The notes under the pieces were generated by a model. The model was not told the origin of the DNA, did no database searches, and saw nothing but the letters and a program-made list of their open reading frames with translations. From an uncultured bacterium (GTDB lineage Bacteria > Bacillota > Negativicutes > Acidaminococcales > Acidaminococcaceae), in NCBI GenBank assembly GCA_905215645.1, contig CAJMQS010000004.1:1-64000 (forward strand): a stretch of 64,000 bases of DNA. The letters run 5' to 3'. Shown here piece by piece: positions 31,732-40,382 of this stretch. The translations under genes and the position numbers were made by a program. Position 1 is the first letter of the stretch; the number at the start of each line of letters is the position of its first letter.

Positions 31732-32982
31732 TTATTTTTCTGTTCCCGCCACTTCCTGGTAGGTATATTGTTTCCCGTCCCGGAGGACCGTTACCGTCTC
31801 GTTCTCGTGGGAAGTCAGGTATCTTTTCACAGCCACATCTACAAACTTGGGCTCTAGTTCCACCCCGTAGCAAATCCGACCCAGCTGGTCGCAAGCCATG
31901 AGCGTAGAAGCAGACCCTAGGAACCCATCCAATACCACCCCATTGATCTGGCTGCTCAGCTTGATCAGATAGGCCAGCATAGGCACGGGTTTACTGGAAG
32001 GGTGGCCAAAGCCATCCTCTTTACTATTCTTGATTCCATCAAACTCGAATACCGCTTTCTGTTTCTGATCTCCATACCAGTTGTGTTTCCCGTCTTTCCG
32101 CCACCCGAAGATGATAGGTTCCATATTGAACTTCCAATCGGTACGCATGAACGGGGCTTTGGGCTTCTTCCAAATCAGCCCTGCCCCCACTTTAAATCCA
32201 GAATCTTCAAAGGCATCGTAAAAGACCCGAGCCTTCATGGTGGCATAGAAAACATAGATGGAGGCATCGGGAGCCATGACATCATGAAAACAGGAGAAGG
32301 CTTTCTTCAGGAATTCATATCCTTCCTGTTCGTTCAGGTCATCGTTTTTGATTTTCCCGGAGGTGCTCCGAAGATTCACTAGGTACGGGGGATCCGTCAG
32401 GACCAGGTTCGGTTTGGTATCTCCCAGCAATTTCTGGTAGGTCTCGGGCTTGGTGGAATCTCCACACAGGATCCGGTGCTTTCCCAACTGCCAAATGTCT
32501 CCCGCTTTCGAGAATACCGGCTTCTGAAGTTCTTCTTCCACGTTGAAGTCGTCTTCTTTGGCTTCTGTTTCTTCATCAAAGATGTGAGCAATTTCATTTT
32601 CATCGAAGCCGGTGAGACTGACATCGAAATCCACTCCCTGGAGGGATTCGATTTCCACCCGTAGCATCTCTTCGTCCCATCCCGCATCTAGGGCCATCCG
32701 GTTATCGGCCAGGATGTAGGCTTTCTTCTGGGCCTCAGTGAGATAATCCACCAGGACGCAGGGGACTTCTTTGATTCCTTCTTCCCGGGCTGCCATCACC
32801 CGACCGTGGCCGGCAATGATGTTTTTGTCCCTGTCGATGATGACAGGATTTATGAACCCGAATTCCCGCAGGCTGGCCCGGAGCTTGTTGATCTGTTCCG
32901 GGGAATGGGTCCGGGCATTGTTTACATAGGGGATCAGCTCATCGATGGGAATGAGCTTCATCTCCTTGGTCGTTTTTTCCAT
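31732..32982 (-). CDS. ParB-like/DNA adenine or N4-cytosine methyltransferase fusion
   Basis: A 416-residue protein. Residues about 8-100 form a ParB/sulfiredoxin-like domain (IDELIPYVNNARTHSPEQI, IIAGHGRVMAAREEG). Residues about 165-400 are a DNA methylase with LVLTDPPYLV (catalytic motif IV) and VLDGFLGSASTLMAC (SAM-binding FxGxG-type motif). ParB-MTase fusions are common in phages and may methylate phage DNA to avoid host restriction. No cognate nuclease is present. It is located between the two terminase subunits, at the upstream end of the accessory block. Confidence 0.9.
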   Translation of the reverse strand: MEKTTKEMKLIPIDELIPYVNNARTHSPEQINKLRASLREFGFINPVIIDRDKNIIAGHGRVMAAREEGIKEVPCVLVDYLTEAQKKAYILADNRMALDAGWDEEMLRVEIESLQGVDFDVSLTGFDENEIAHIFDEETEAKEDDFNVEEELQKPVFSKAGDIWQLGKHRILCGDSTKPETYQKLLGDTKPNLVLTDPPYLVNLRSTSGKIKNDDLNEQEGYEFLKKAFSCFHDVMAPDASIYVFYATMKARVFYDAFEDSGFKVGAGLIWKKPKAPFMRTDWKFNMEPIIFGWRKDGKHNWYGDQKQKAVFEFDGIKNSKEDGFGHPSSKPVPMLAYLIKLSSQINGVVLDGFLGSASTLMACDQLGRICYGVELEPKFVDVAVKRYLTSHENETVTVLRDGKQYTYQEVAGTEK

Positions 32983-32995
32983 ACTTTCCTCCCTG

Positions 32996-33523
32996 TCATA
33001 CCTTCCGCGACCGCAGCAGCCGCTCCATCACGTCATCCTGGGGCGTGTTGCCGGCAAACTCCACGGAGCAGTTTTCCTTCACCACCTGGTAGATCTGATA
33101 CCAGATCTGGTTCACCTGCTTCATGTAGTTCTGGCCCATGGTCACGTATGGAGAAGCAATGGCCGCATTGGTGGTGGGGTGCTTGGCCAGAAAGCCATAT
33201 TCCGAAATGGCATGTTCGCACTGGATCCACCGGGACACCGCCATGGCGTACTGGCTGATGAGCTGAGGGCTTACCAGTTTCTCGCAGTGCCGGGCTTTGA
33301 GCCACAGCCAGGTTTCCCGATAGATTTCTTCCGCCTCCAGCTTCCCGCCGTTCCGCTGCTTTTCCTTCATGTAGGCTTTGGGTTCCGGCATATCTTCTCC
33401 AGATAGATCCGCCCCTTCCGGCAGGTCCATCACCTTAAGCGGCCGCTTCCCCGGATTGTCCGGCAGTTTGTCCATCAGGGCCCTGGGTTTCCGCCCCTGG
33501 CCCACCCGCAATCCCCCTCGCAT
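32996..33523 (-). CDS. Terminase small subunit, P27 family
   Basis: A 175-residue protein (RVGQGRKPRALMDKLPDNPGKRPLK...) matching the P27 small terminase pattern, with the helical core YRETWLWLKARHCEKLVSPQLISQYAMAVSRWIQCE. It recognises the packaging site and recruits the large subunit. The HNH gene and a probable cos region lie just upstream. Its large subunit is unusually far away, 5.4 kb downstream. Confidence 0.87.
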   Translation of the reverse strand: MRGGLRVGQGRKPRALMDKLPDNPGKRPLKVMDLPEGADLSGEDMPEPKAYMKEKQRNGGKLEAEEIYRETWLWLKARHCEKLVSPQLISQYAMAVSRWIQCEHAISEYGFLAKHPTTNAAIASPYVTMGQNYMKQVNQIWYQIYQVVKENCSVEFAGNTPQDDVMERLLRSRKV

Positions 33524-33681
33524 AGTTCCGTCTTTTGCTATTTTTCACACCCCCTTTTCACCGGGTCAATACCCTTTTTGAAAACGCGTTTTTTTTCGCG
33601 CGTGACCCCTCGCCCGTTCTGGCTTTCCTGGCTTCCAGAGATTCATACACCCCCTGGGTATGTCACTTTGTTTCAGATTTA
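33524..33681. other. Non-coding gap between HNH and small terminase genes, candidate cos region
   Basis: No convincing gene. The stretch holds a GCGTTTTTTTTCGCGC sequence and several short G/C runs. In HK97-like phages with an HNH gene beside the small terminase, the cohesive-end site lies near here; this is inference from gene order, and no cut site can be read directly. Confidence 0.35.
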
Positions 33682-34068
33682 TCATTCTGAGAGTCCACTT
33701 TTTCTTGTGACTTTCTGGTGCCACCGATCTCCTCTTTGGGCATGGATCCGGGCATGACAGACTTTGCACAGGGCGATCAGGTTGTTCCAGTCATGGTTCC
33801 CGCCTTCTGCCAAGGGCTTCTTGTGGTGGACTTCTCCCGCCACCACGTACCGGCCATTCTTCAGACACAGTTCACAGAGAGGATGGCTGGCCACGTAAGC
33901 ATCTCGGATCTTCTTCCAAGTCCTGCCGTACCGTTTCTTTGTACCAGAACTTCGCTCATACTTTTCGTACCGCTTGGTGATGATCTTCTGGTGCTTCTCA
34001 CAGTACCGGCCGTCCGTCAGGTTCGGGCAGCCTGGGAAGGAACAGGGTCGTTTCGGTTTTCTAGGCAC
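33682..34068 (-). CDS. HNH endonuclease of the packaging module
   Basis: A 128-residue protein. CSFPGC and YCEKH near the start are zinc-binding; CELCLKNG..VAGEVHHKKPLAEGGNHDWNNLIALCKVCHARIH is a textbook HNH motif with the HH pair and zinc cysteines. HNH proteins next to terminases are needed for cos cleavage and genome packaging in HK97-like phages. I start at GTG because AAAGGAGGTGG lies just upstream. Confidence 0.9.
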   Translation of the reverse strand: MPRKPKRPCSFPGCPNLTDGRYCEKHQKIITKRYEKYERSSGTKKRYGRTWKKIRDAYVASHPLCELCLKNGRYVVAGEVHHKKPLAEGGNHDWNNLIALCKVCHARIHAQRGDRWHQKVTRKSGLSE

Positions 34069-34092
34069 AGCTGCCACCTCCTTTCGGGCATG

Positions 34093-34140
34093 AAAAAAGC
34101 CTTGTAGGATTTTTACATCCCGCAAGGCTTGTCTTTATTC
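34093..34140 (-). terminator. Terminator between DUF1492 and HNH genes
   Basis: On the minus strand AAGCCTTG pairs with CAAGGCTT, with an inner GGAT/ATCC pairing, followed by a T run (TTTTTT). It separates the early/replication transcript from the late packaging transcript, so a late promoter may lie just downstream or read-through may be regulated by the DUF1492 protein. Confidence 0.75.
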
Positions 34141-34184
34141 CCTTTTCTCGTGATTCTATCATACCACGAAGGGGCTGTTGAATT

Positions 34185-34637
34185 CTAGTGTTCTGTTACT
34201 GTATTTTCCTGCATTTTACTGCGCTCCTCCAAAATTTTTTCAACGGCTGCCACCCCATCACTGTGGACGGCGTAGATCCACCGGATCCCTTTGCCCATGC
34301 TCCGGGCAATGTCCTCCCAGGCATCGAAGTGGATGTACCGGTCCCGGAGGACCAACCGCTGGGCTTCGTCTTCCACCTGGTCGATGACCTGGCCGATCTC
34401 ATACTTCAGGTCCACCAGCCGATCCACTTCCCGGTTGATCTCCTGCTCCCTCTCCCAGATCTTCTCGATGGTCCGGACGAAGGGAGCTTCCGTGGGCCGG
34501 TTGGGGTTGTGGCTTTCTTCCAGCCCGGCTGCGGAGATGCCAAGGCAAAGATGCCGGAGCTCAGCCACTTCCCGCAGGTTGCTCTCTATTTTCTTATCCA
34601 GGTAGAATCCCTGTTGCAAGTACTCTTTTGCGTTCAT
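34185..34637 (-). CDS. DUF1492 phage regulator (ArpU/sigma region 4-like)
   Basis: A 150-residue protein: YLQQGFYLDKKIESNLREVAELRHL is the typical DUF1492 start and EDEAQRLVLRDRYIHFDAWEDIARSMGKGIRWIYAVHSDGVAAVEKIL is an HTH of sigma-region-4 type. DUF1492 proteins sit at the end of the early region directly before the terminase block in many siphoviruses and are thought to activate late transcription. A terminator follows, in keeping with that role. Confidence 0.85.
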   Translation of the reverse strand: MNAKEYLQQGFYLDKKIESNLREVAELRHLCLGISAAGLEESHNPNRPTEAPFVRTIEKIWEREQEINREVDRLVDLKYEIGQVIDQVEDEAQRLVLRDRYIHFDAWEDIARSMGKGIRWIYAVHSDGVAAVEKILEERSKMQENTVTEH

Positions 34638-35983
34638 GCTTTTCCCTCCAAATCCGCTTTGACGGCTTCGATGAGAGCCGCCTGGGAACTGTCTTTCTTT
34701 TCCAGGGCCTTCAGGATCCGTTCGTCCATGGTGCCCTTTGTCACAATGTGCTGGACGATCACCGTCCGGCTGGTTTGCCCCTGTCTCCAGAGCCGGGCCA
34801 CCGTCTGCTGGTAGAGTTCCAAACTCCAGGTGAGTCCGAACCAGATCAGGATGGACCCGCCCTGCTGCAGGTTGAGGCCGTGACCGGCAGAAGCCGGATG
34901 GATCAGGGCCACCGGGATCTTCCCGGCATTCCAGTCGGCAAAGTCCCTGCTCTCCTTCAGTTCCCTGGCTTCCATCCTCTGACAGATCCGTTCCCGGTCG
35001 TGCCGGAACCAGTAGGCCACAAGGACCGGCCGGCCATTGGCGCTTTCCACCAGGTCTTCCAGGGCATCAAGCTTTCGGTCATGGAGATGGATGGTCTTTC
35101 CGTCATCGGTGTAGATGGCTCCGTTGGCCATCTGGGTCAACTTCAGCGTAAGGGAGGCCGCATTGGCTGCCGTCACCTCGCCTCCCGGCAGTTCCAGCAC
35201 GAGAGACTTTTTGAAGTCATTATACCGCTTCCGCTCCGAGTCCGAAAGATTAACCTCGGTTTTCACACGCACCAGGTCCGGCATCTGCAAATAGTCTGTG
35301 GCCTTCATGGACACGGTGATGTCCGCGATCTTTTTGTAGATGGCGTCCTCTGCTCCCGGCAGGGGCTTGTAGGAAAACACCACCATCCCGTTCCGTTTGT
35401 CCGGCTGGAAGTAGGTATTCCGGTACTGGCTGATGTATCTCCCCAGACGCTCTCCCATGTCCAGGAGCCGGAACTCCGCCCACAGGTCCATGAGCCCGTT
35501 ACTGCTGGGTGTCCCCGTAAGGCCCACGATCCGTTTTACCTTGGGCCGCAGGGCCTTCATGGCCTTGAACCGCTGGGCCTGCTGGTTCTTGAAAGAAGAC
35601 AGTTCGTCCAGGACCACCATATCAAAATCCAGCCGGCAGTTCCGAGAGAGCCACACCAGGTTCTCCCGGTTTACGATGTAGATGTCCGCAGGCTTCTGGA
35701 GGGCCCGCCTCCTTTCCGTCACTGTGCCCACCACCACGCTGCAGGTGAGATCTTTCAGGTGGTCCCATTTCCGGATTTCTTTCGGCCATGTGTCCCTGGC
35801 TACCCGAAGAGGGCCCACCACAAGTACCCTTTGGACTTCGAAGCTGTCCTGCATCAGGTCCCGGATGGCAGTGAGGGTGGTCACCGTCTTGCCAAGACCC
35901 ATGTCCAAAAGAAGCGCCGTCACCGGATGGGTCTTGATGTATTCGATGGCATAGCGCTGATACGCATGAGGTACGAATTTCAT
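34634..35983 (-). CDS. SNF2-family DEAD/DEAH-box helicase
   Basis: A 449-residue helicase-like ATPase. LLLDMGLGKTVTTLTAI is the Walker A motif, DMVVLDELSSFKN the Walker B (DELS), LTGTPSSNGLMDLWAEFRLLD motif III, and WSLELYQQTVARLWRQGQTSRTVIV motif VI. The enzyme is a short SNF2 form typical of phage replication modules, coupled to the VRR-NUC nuclease gene upstream through an ATGA overlap. It may remodel DNA or assist recombination-type replication. Confidence 0.93.
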   Translation of the reverse strand: MKFVPHAYQRYAIEYIKTHPVTALLLDMGLGKTVTTLTAIRDLMQDSFEVQRVLVVGPLRVARDTWPKEIRKWDHLKDLTCSVVVGTVTERRRALQKPADIYIVNRENLVWLSRNCRLDFDMVVLDELSSFKNQQAQRFKAMKALRPKVKRIVGLTGTPSSNGLMDLWAEFRLLDMGERLGRYISQYRNTYFQPDKRNGMVVFSYKPLPGAEDAIYKKIADITVSMKATDYLQMPDLVRVKTEVNLSDSERKRYNDFKKSLVLELPGGEVTAANAASLTLKLTQMANGAIYTDDGKTIHLHDRKLDALEDLVESANGRPVLVAYWFRHDRERICQRMEARELKESRDFADWNAGKIPVALIHPASAGHGLNLQQGGSILIWFGLTWSLELYQQTVARLWRQGQTSRTVIVQHIVTKGTMDERILKALEKKDSSQAALIEAVKADLEGKA

Positions 35984-36282
35984 GAGGTCTCACCTCCTTC
36001 CGCAATTTTCTTCAGCATCCCGGGAATGGCGCTGGCATCATCCAGGACAAACACCTGAAAGCCAAGGGCCCGCAGCATCCTGTGCCGTTTCTCTTGCAGC
36101 ACCCGTGGTTTCTTCCCCGGTGCCTTCACTTCTACAAAGGCCATCTTCCCTTCAGGCAGAAGGACCAGCCGGTCCGGCATGCCGGCAAAGGATGGGGATA
36201 CGAACTTCAGGGCCAGACCGCCCTGTTTCCGAACTGCCGTCACCAGGCTGTGTTCAATCTGTTTCTCTCTTAAAAAGTTCAT
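35980..36282 (-). CDS. VRR-NUC domain nuclease
   Basis: A 100-residue protein starting MNFLREKQIEHSL. FVSPSFAGMPDRLVLLPEGKMAFVEVKAPGK is the VRR-NUC (PD-(D/E)XK-type) active site with the GxPDR and EVK residues. Phage VRR-NUCs are standalone nucleases thought to act on branched DNA. It overlaps the upstream small gene by 29 bases and is coupled to the SNF2 helicase, so the two may act together. Confidence 0.9.
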   Translation of the reverse strand: MNFLREKQIEHSLVTAVRKQGGLALKFVSPSFAGMPDRLVLLPEGKMAFVEVKAPGKKPRVLQEKRHRMLRALGFQVFVLDDASAIPGMLKKIAEGGETS

Positions 36283-36589
36283 CCGTTTTTTCCTTCGCCA
36301 GGGCCCTGATTTCTTCATCAACGGCATTTCTCGGTTTTTCGATGAAATTCCCGTAAAACACATCAAGGTACTCATTGCTGATTTCCGGATGGTCATGGAA
36401 CATATTATCTTCTGCCCGGGAACGCACTTCATCAATCTTTTGAATAGCCCGTAAAAACTTATCCGTATCCGGAGCCAAAAGAACCTGAGAAATGTGGAGT
36501 ACAAGTATATCAGCTAGAGCCATGAACAGTCTCATTTCTGCTCCAGCTTCCTTGTAAAGGTCAAGCGTCCGTTCTTTTTTATAAATCAT
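36254..36589 (-). CDS. Early phage protein of unknown function
   Basis: A 111-residue helical protein (MIYKKERTLDLYKEAGAEMRLFMALADIL...AVDEEIRALAKEKTDELFKRE). The middle hydrophobic stretch is amphipathic rather than clearly transmembrane. GGGAGG precedes the ATG. No family was recognised. It is first in the unit that follows the large palindrome next to the primase gene. Confidence 0.55.
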   Translation of the reverse strand: MIYKKERTLDLYKEAGAEMRLFMALADILVLHISQVLLAPDTDKFLRAIQKIDEVRSRAEDNMFHDHPEISNEYLDVFYGNFIEKPRNAVDEEIRALAKEKTDELFKRETD

Positions 36590-36614
36590 AATCTTATCCT
36601 CCCTTACTTCTTGG

Positions 36615-36718
36615 AGGTGTGACACTCATGTTTATCCCACTCTTAACTTCTTATATAGGTATATTTATTTTTATCCCTATAGGAACTTAGTAGTGAGAGT
36701 ATCATGAGCGTCACACCT
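36615..36718. repeat. 104 bp imperfect palindrome beside the primase gene
   Basis: AGGTGTGACACTCATG at the left end and CATGAGCGTCACACCT at the right end are inverted copies with one mismatch. Further inward the arms keep similarity (CCACTCTTAACTTC against the inverse of GAACTTAGTAGTGAG, and TATAGG against CCTATA), giving arms of about 50 bp. It lies between the primase stop and the next gene. Size and place fit a replication origin or a cruciform-forming site; a MITE-like insertion is an alternative. Confidence 0.7.
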
Positions 36719-36726
36719 TTCCAGAT

Positions 36727-39015
36727 TTAGTCCAGGAAATCCTGTCCTTCCTTCAGTTTCAAACCACGGACAAAACTTCCATCCCGTGTGCGATGACGGA
36801 AGAATCCCGCCTTTTCCAGGTTTCCATAGAAATCCGTGGTACTTCTGATGTATTCACCGCTCTGCAGACAGATGACCCGGTACTGCTGATACAGTTTCCC
36901 TGATCTCTCTGTGAATGATGGGTCAATTTCACAGTGATCCTCCAGAAACTGCCCCAGCCAGTCATTGTCCTCCCGATATTTTTCCACCGCATTCCGCACT
37001 GCTTTCGGTTCCTCGATTTTAAATCCTTTTCGGATAGCAGTTTCCGCCCCCTCGATGACCCACTTCAGAATGGCAGGACCTGCATGTTCGAACAGATAGT
37101 CCGAGTAGTTCTTGATGTCACTCTTACCGGTAATCTTGGCGTTGAAGGGAATGACGATCAGTCTCCGCCAGGTACCATCATCATTAGCCGTCACCTTGGG
37201 CAGGTAGTTGGTATAAAGAACCAGGGTGTGGGAGGGTACGAAATGGAATGGATCCTTGTACTTCTTTTCTGCCTCAATGGGATCAATCGAACAAATCTGT
37301 TTGACCATTCCTGTATTGAGACGCTGCCCTTCTTCCAGTTCTGATGCAATGATGAGCCGTTTGCCCTTGAGTTCTGCCATCTCTGGTTTCACGTTCCGCT
37401 TACAGCTCATGGTCAGGGCATCTGCGGAAATTTTTCCAGAATAGGTGCCAAGGACCCTGGCGATGGTGTTCCAGAAAGTGGACTTCCCATTTGCTCCGCC
37501 GCCATAGGCGATGATCATCTGTTCAGCATAGACTCTTCCGACCGCTGCCATCCCCACAATCTGCTGGACGTACCGAATCAGTTCCCGGTCCTGACAGAAA
37601 AACAGATTCAGACTCTCCATCCAAAGTTCCATTCCCTTATCCCCGGGAGAGCAGGCTGTGATTTTCGTGATCAGGTCATCCGAATCGTGGGGATGACCAC
37701 CATCGATTCCTCGGGTAAGGTCATACGTGGCTTCCGGTGTATTGAGAAGTTCCGGATCGTAGTCCAGCTCACTAACATCCAGAGCCAGCATCGGTTTGGC
37801 TGCATTTTGGGTATTGACGATATACCGATAGTTGCGGTATCTCATGACAAACTTCTTATAAGCATCCGCTCCTTGCAGGGCAAAAAAGAGCCCCAGCTTT
37901 TTCTCGGGGATCTGGTTCACAAGGTTCTTGCTTCTGGACTTTACCTCGGCCTCTGAGACTCCGATGGCAACCAAGGCTTCTTCCGCCAAGCGAATCTTCT
38001 CTCCTGCATCTTTCAACTGGTCATCCATGAAATCTTCAATGACCCCGAGGGCCTTCGCCCGGTCTTCATACCAGTGGTCACCAACGAATGCGATATAGTC
38101 CGTGGCACTCGTATACCGAAGTTTCCCCATACAAGCCATGGCTAGAACTTTCGCTTCCCCCATATCGGAGTAATCTTCCGGCTTCAAAATACCTTTGTTG
38201 AACCCATTGTCATATTCCTCCGGAGTAACATAGCCTTCGCTGTTTTCAATCTTGTTCCTGTAAAATTTCAGGGCACTCTTCCAGATGGTTCCCAGTTCCT
38301 TCCCCGGCAGAGGCGGTTTACATTTCGAGGCTCTTTCCAGGTAGGCTTCATAAGCCTTGTCCGTATCCCCGAAACGCTTCAGTACCCGACTGGCAAAGTG
38401 GGACATAGTGTTGTTGCGGCTGCCTTCGGGAATGGAATTCCCTGTATACAGGGGAGGTTCCATCTGCTCATGTTTCGCAGGCTCCCGCCCTGTCAGGAAT
38501 TCAGTTATGGTCTTCTCTCCTTCCTGCCAGAGGATATCTTCCGGTTCGACTTCCGTGCCATAAAGGAACCGGGCTGCATCCAGGGCCTTTCCGTCAAAGA
38601 AAGGAAACTGCTCCCGGATGGCCTGTTTCAGGGCCGTGTAGGCTTTTTCGTCCGGCATTTCCGGAATGGGGAAATAGGCATGGAACCGGGGCCGGGCTTT
38701 CCGGCCGTCTTTGGCTTTTCCGTTATTCCGGGAAGGGACAAGGGCCACGGCCACCCCTGGCAGCATGGCAAGGAGCTTCTCTCCCGTTACCCACTCTCCA
38801 GGATTTTCTGTGTGATCATTGTCACAATCCATGACGGCCACATCGGACCAAAGGAAGTTATCCCGGCTCCGGTAGCTGTTCTTATAAGCAGCGCAGACAT
38901 GGTCGAAAGCAGCCGCTTCTTTCAGGTCCCGAGCATTCTGGATTTCCCGTTTCTGGGGATACCGGCAGTTGGATTCCACGCCGGAGCAGGATGCCGTAAA
39001 AAGAGTAAATTTCAC
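36727..39015 (-). CDS. Phage primase/helicase (D5/VapE-like superfamily 3)
   Basis: A 762-residue protein. The N-terminal third is primase-like (VAVMDCDNDHTENPGEWV, FHAYFPIP) as in primase-polymerase-type domains. The C-terminal half is a superfamily 3 helicase with IIAYGGGANGKSTFWNTIARVLG (Walker A), KGKRLIIASELEEGQ (Walker B region) and VLYTNYLPKVTANDDGTWRRLIVIPF. It is the main replication initiator and helicase of this phage class. It overlaps the preceding gene boundary closely and is followed by the large palindrome, which may be its origin. Confidence 0.92.
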   Translation of the reverse strand: MKFTLFTASCSGVESNCRYPQKREIQNARDLKEAAAFDHVCAAYKNSYRSRDNFLWSDVAVMDCDNDHTENPGEWVTGEKLLAMLPGVAVALVPSRNNGKAKDGRKARPRFHAYFPIPEMPDEKAYTALKQAIREQFPFFDGKALDAARFLYGTEVEPEDILWQEGEKTITEFLTGREPAKHEQMEPPLYTGNSIPEGSRNNTMSHFASRVLKRFGDTDKAYEAYLERASKCKPPLPGKELGTIWKSALKFYRNKIENSEGYVTPEEYDNGFNKGILKPEDYSDMGEAKVLAMACMGKLRYTSATDYIAFVGDHWYEDRAKALGVIEDFMDDQLKDAGEKIRLAEEALVAIGVSEAEVKSRSKNLVNQIPEKKLGLFFALQGADAYKKFVMRYRNYRYIVNTQNAAKPMLALDVSELDYDPELLNTPEATYDLTRGIDGGHPHDSDDLITKITACSPGDKGMELWMESLNLFFCQDRELIRYVQQIVGMAAVGRVYAEQMIIAYGGGANGKSTFWNTIARVLGTYSGKISADALTMSCKRNVKPEMAELKGKRLIIASELEEGQRLNTGMVKQICSIDPIEAEKKYKDPFHFVPSHTLVLYTNYLPKVTANDDGTWRRLIVIPFNAKITGKSDIKNYSDYLFEHAGPAILKWVIEGAETAIRKGFKIEEPKAVRNAVEKYREDNDWLGQFLEDHCEIDPSFTERSGKLYQQYRVICLQSGEYIRSTTDFYGNLEKAGFFRHRTRDGSFVRGLKLKEGQDFLD

Positions 39016-39414
39016 TTAGATCACCTCGCTGATGTATTTGATGGGCTTTCCCTTTTTCTGCGCATACCGGATCTCCAGTTCCATCCCCTGGGAGATGATT
39101 TCTCCGAAGATCCAGAGTTCGGCACACTTGGACAGGAGGGCGATTCCCATGAAAAGGGCCAAGTCCCGTTCCGTTCTTTCGTCCAGGAACTGAGGCAGGA
39201 AGAGATGGGGTGCCAGGGGGATGCACCCATGATCTGCGGCATACCGGCAGTACCGTCTTGCCTTCCTCACATTAACTTCAATGTCCCCGGAATACGGCGA
39301 ACAGACATACACTACCGGCCGGAACGGAAATTTGGGTGGCACCGCCTTCCGGATGGCTTTATAGGCGGTGGGATCCGGATAATGCTCCCCGTTACGCTTC
39401 AGATCCATTTCCAT
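39016..39414 (-). CDS. Nucleoside deoxyribosyltransferase-like protein (DUF4406/DUF7768 type)
   Basis: A 132-residue protein. PVVYVCSPYSGDIEVNVRKARRYCRYAADHGCIPLAPHLFLPQFLDE is the pattern of this phage family, which shares the fold of nucleoside 2-deoxyribosyltransferases (YxxSPY...N...A...G..P..PH). SKCAELWIFGEIISQGMELEI continues it. Enzyme activity is unproven in phages; nucleotide salvage or base modification is possible. It ends directly before the primase gene. Confidence 0.8.
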   Translation of the reverse strand: MEMDLKRNGEHYPDPTAYKAIRKAVPPKFPFRPVVYVCSPYSGDIEVNVRKARRYCRYAADHGCIPLAPHLFLPQFLDERTERDLALFMGIALLSKCAELWIFGEIISQGMELEIRYAQKKGKPIKYISEVI

Positions 39415-39616
39415 CCTGCACCTCCATCAGTTCCTGAGAACAGGCTTCGCAAAGGACGGCTGTCCCCAACAGGTCCCCTTTCTCTTCTCCCAGGACCATT
39501 TCCAGATCTACCTGCACTTCTTTCCCGCACACCGGACAGTGGCAGAACACACTCTTGTCATTAATTTCCACATGGACTTCCAAGCTCTCCGTAAGAGGTT
39601 CTTTCACATAAAACAT
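39392..39616 (-). CDS. Small zinc-ribbon-like early protein
   Basis: A 74-residue acidic protein with CHCPVCGK and CEACSQ, a four-cysteine zinc ribbon. The start is ATG (MFYVKEPLTES). It overlaps the next gene by 23 bases. Function unknown; such proteins are common in phage early regions. Confidence 0.6.
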   Translation of the reverse strand: MFYVKEPLTESLEVHVEINDKSVFCHCPVCGKEVQVDLEMVLGEEKGDLLGTAVLCEACSQELMEVQDGNGSEA

Positions 39617-39619
39617 GAT

Positions 39620-40282
39620 TCATCTCTCCATTTCTGTTTTGTAATAGGCCATGAGCAGTTGTTTACGCTTTTGGAAATCCGGGCAGGAATACAGTAGTCC
39701 GTAATCTAAGTGTTGCAGTCGCTCCAGGGCATGGATCTGCTGTGCCGTGAGATAAGGCCGGATGCTCTGCCCTTTTTCGATACCATTGGCCAGCCGAAAC
39801 TGCTTGGCAGACATCCCGAGGACGATGCGGTTCAACATATCGCATTCGTTGCTGAAATGGTAAGGTTTTGGGCTTTCATGCAAGCGACAGATCATTTCCG
39901 TCAGCATCGGAAAATCCTGACGAGCAGCCAGGAGAGACTGAATGCACTGCTCCATTTCATTGAAGCGCCGGATATAGAGTTCCTTGAAATGCATCGCCTT
40001 AGGCCCGGTATACCCCATAACCAGCATCGTAAAACCATCGCGGGTCAGCAAATAGCACGGTAGCTTTCTTCCTCTGGCATCTTTGTAAGTGCTGAGCGTA
40101 AAATTGGCACAGATGAAATTTTCACTGAGCCCAGATTTGGGCTCAATGATTCTGGCAATATCCCGCAGCACATGACGATGCCCTTTCTCAAAAGCTGCAG
40201 CGACAAACAGGCTGTCGACTCTGACTACTCCTTTTGAGTCAGCAAACACACCGAATTCGTCTTCCGGAATTAAATTTTTCAT
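39620..40282 (-). CDS. Rha-family phage regulatory protein
   Basis: A 220-residue protein: VDSLFVAAAFEKGHRHVLRDIARI and CYLLTRDGFTMLVMGYTGPKAMHFKELYIRRFNEME are characteristic of Rha family/antirepressor N-terminal domains. The C-terminal part (about 120-220) is a separate helical domain seen in other phage regulators. Rha-type proteins affect the lysis-lysogeny choice. Copy 2 of the GTACTTAA-N13-GTCCTGTTA element lies 53 bases before the ATG, so this begins a separate transcription unit. Confidence 0.82.
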   Translation of the reverse strand: MKNLIPEDEFGVFADSKGVVRVDSLFVAAAFEKGHRHVLRDIARIIEPKSGLSENFICANFTLSTYKDARGRKLPCYLLTRDGFTMLVMGYTGPKAMHFKELYIRRFNEMEQCIQSLLAARQDFPMLTEMICRLHESPKPYHFSNECDMLNRIVLGMSAKQFRLANGIEKGQSIRPYLTAQQIHALERLQHLDYGLLYSCPDFQKRKQLLMAYYKTEMER

Positions 40283-40334
40283 AGCGGCTTTCCACCTTTC
40301 GTTAATAGTGTCGAGGTATTTTTCCTCTCACCAG

Positions 40335-40364
40335 TAACAGGACGGAATCCGCCAGGTTAAGTAC
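40335..40364 (-). promoter_or_regulatory. GTACTTAA-N13-GTCCTGTTA element, copy 2 (before the Rha gene)
   Basis: Both blocks are identical to the other two copies while the 13 bases between differ, which argues for selection on the two blocks. It lies between the end of the DNA polymerase gene and the Rha start codon. Confidence 0.65.
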
Positions 40365-40382
40365 CAGAGAGTGAAATTTTTT

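Noticed and set aside
33566..33769. 67-codon minus-strand frame between HNH and small terminase
   Set aside because: Overlaps the HNH gene in another frame and has no convincing features; the region fits a cos site better.
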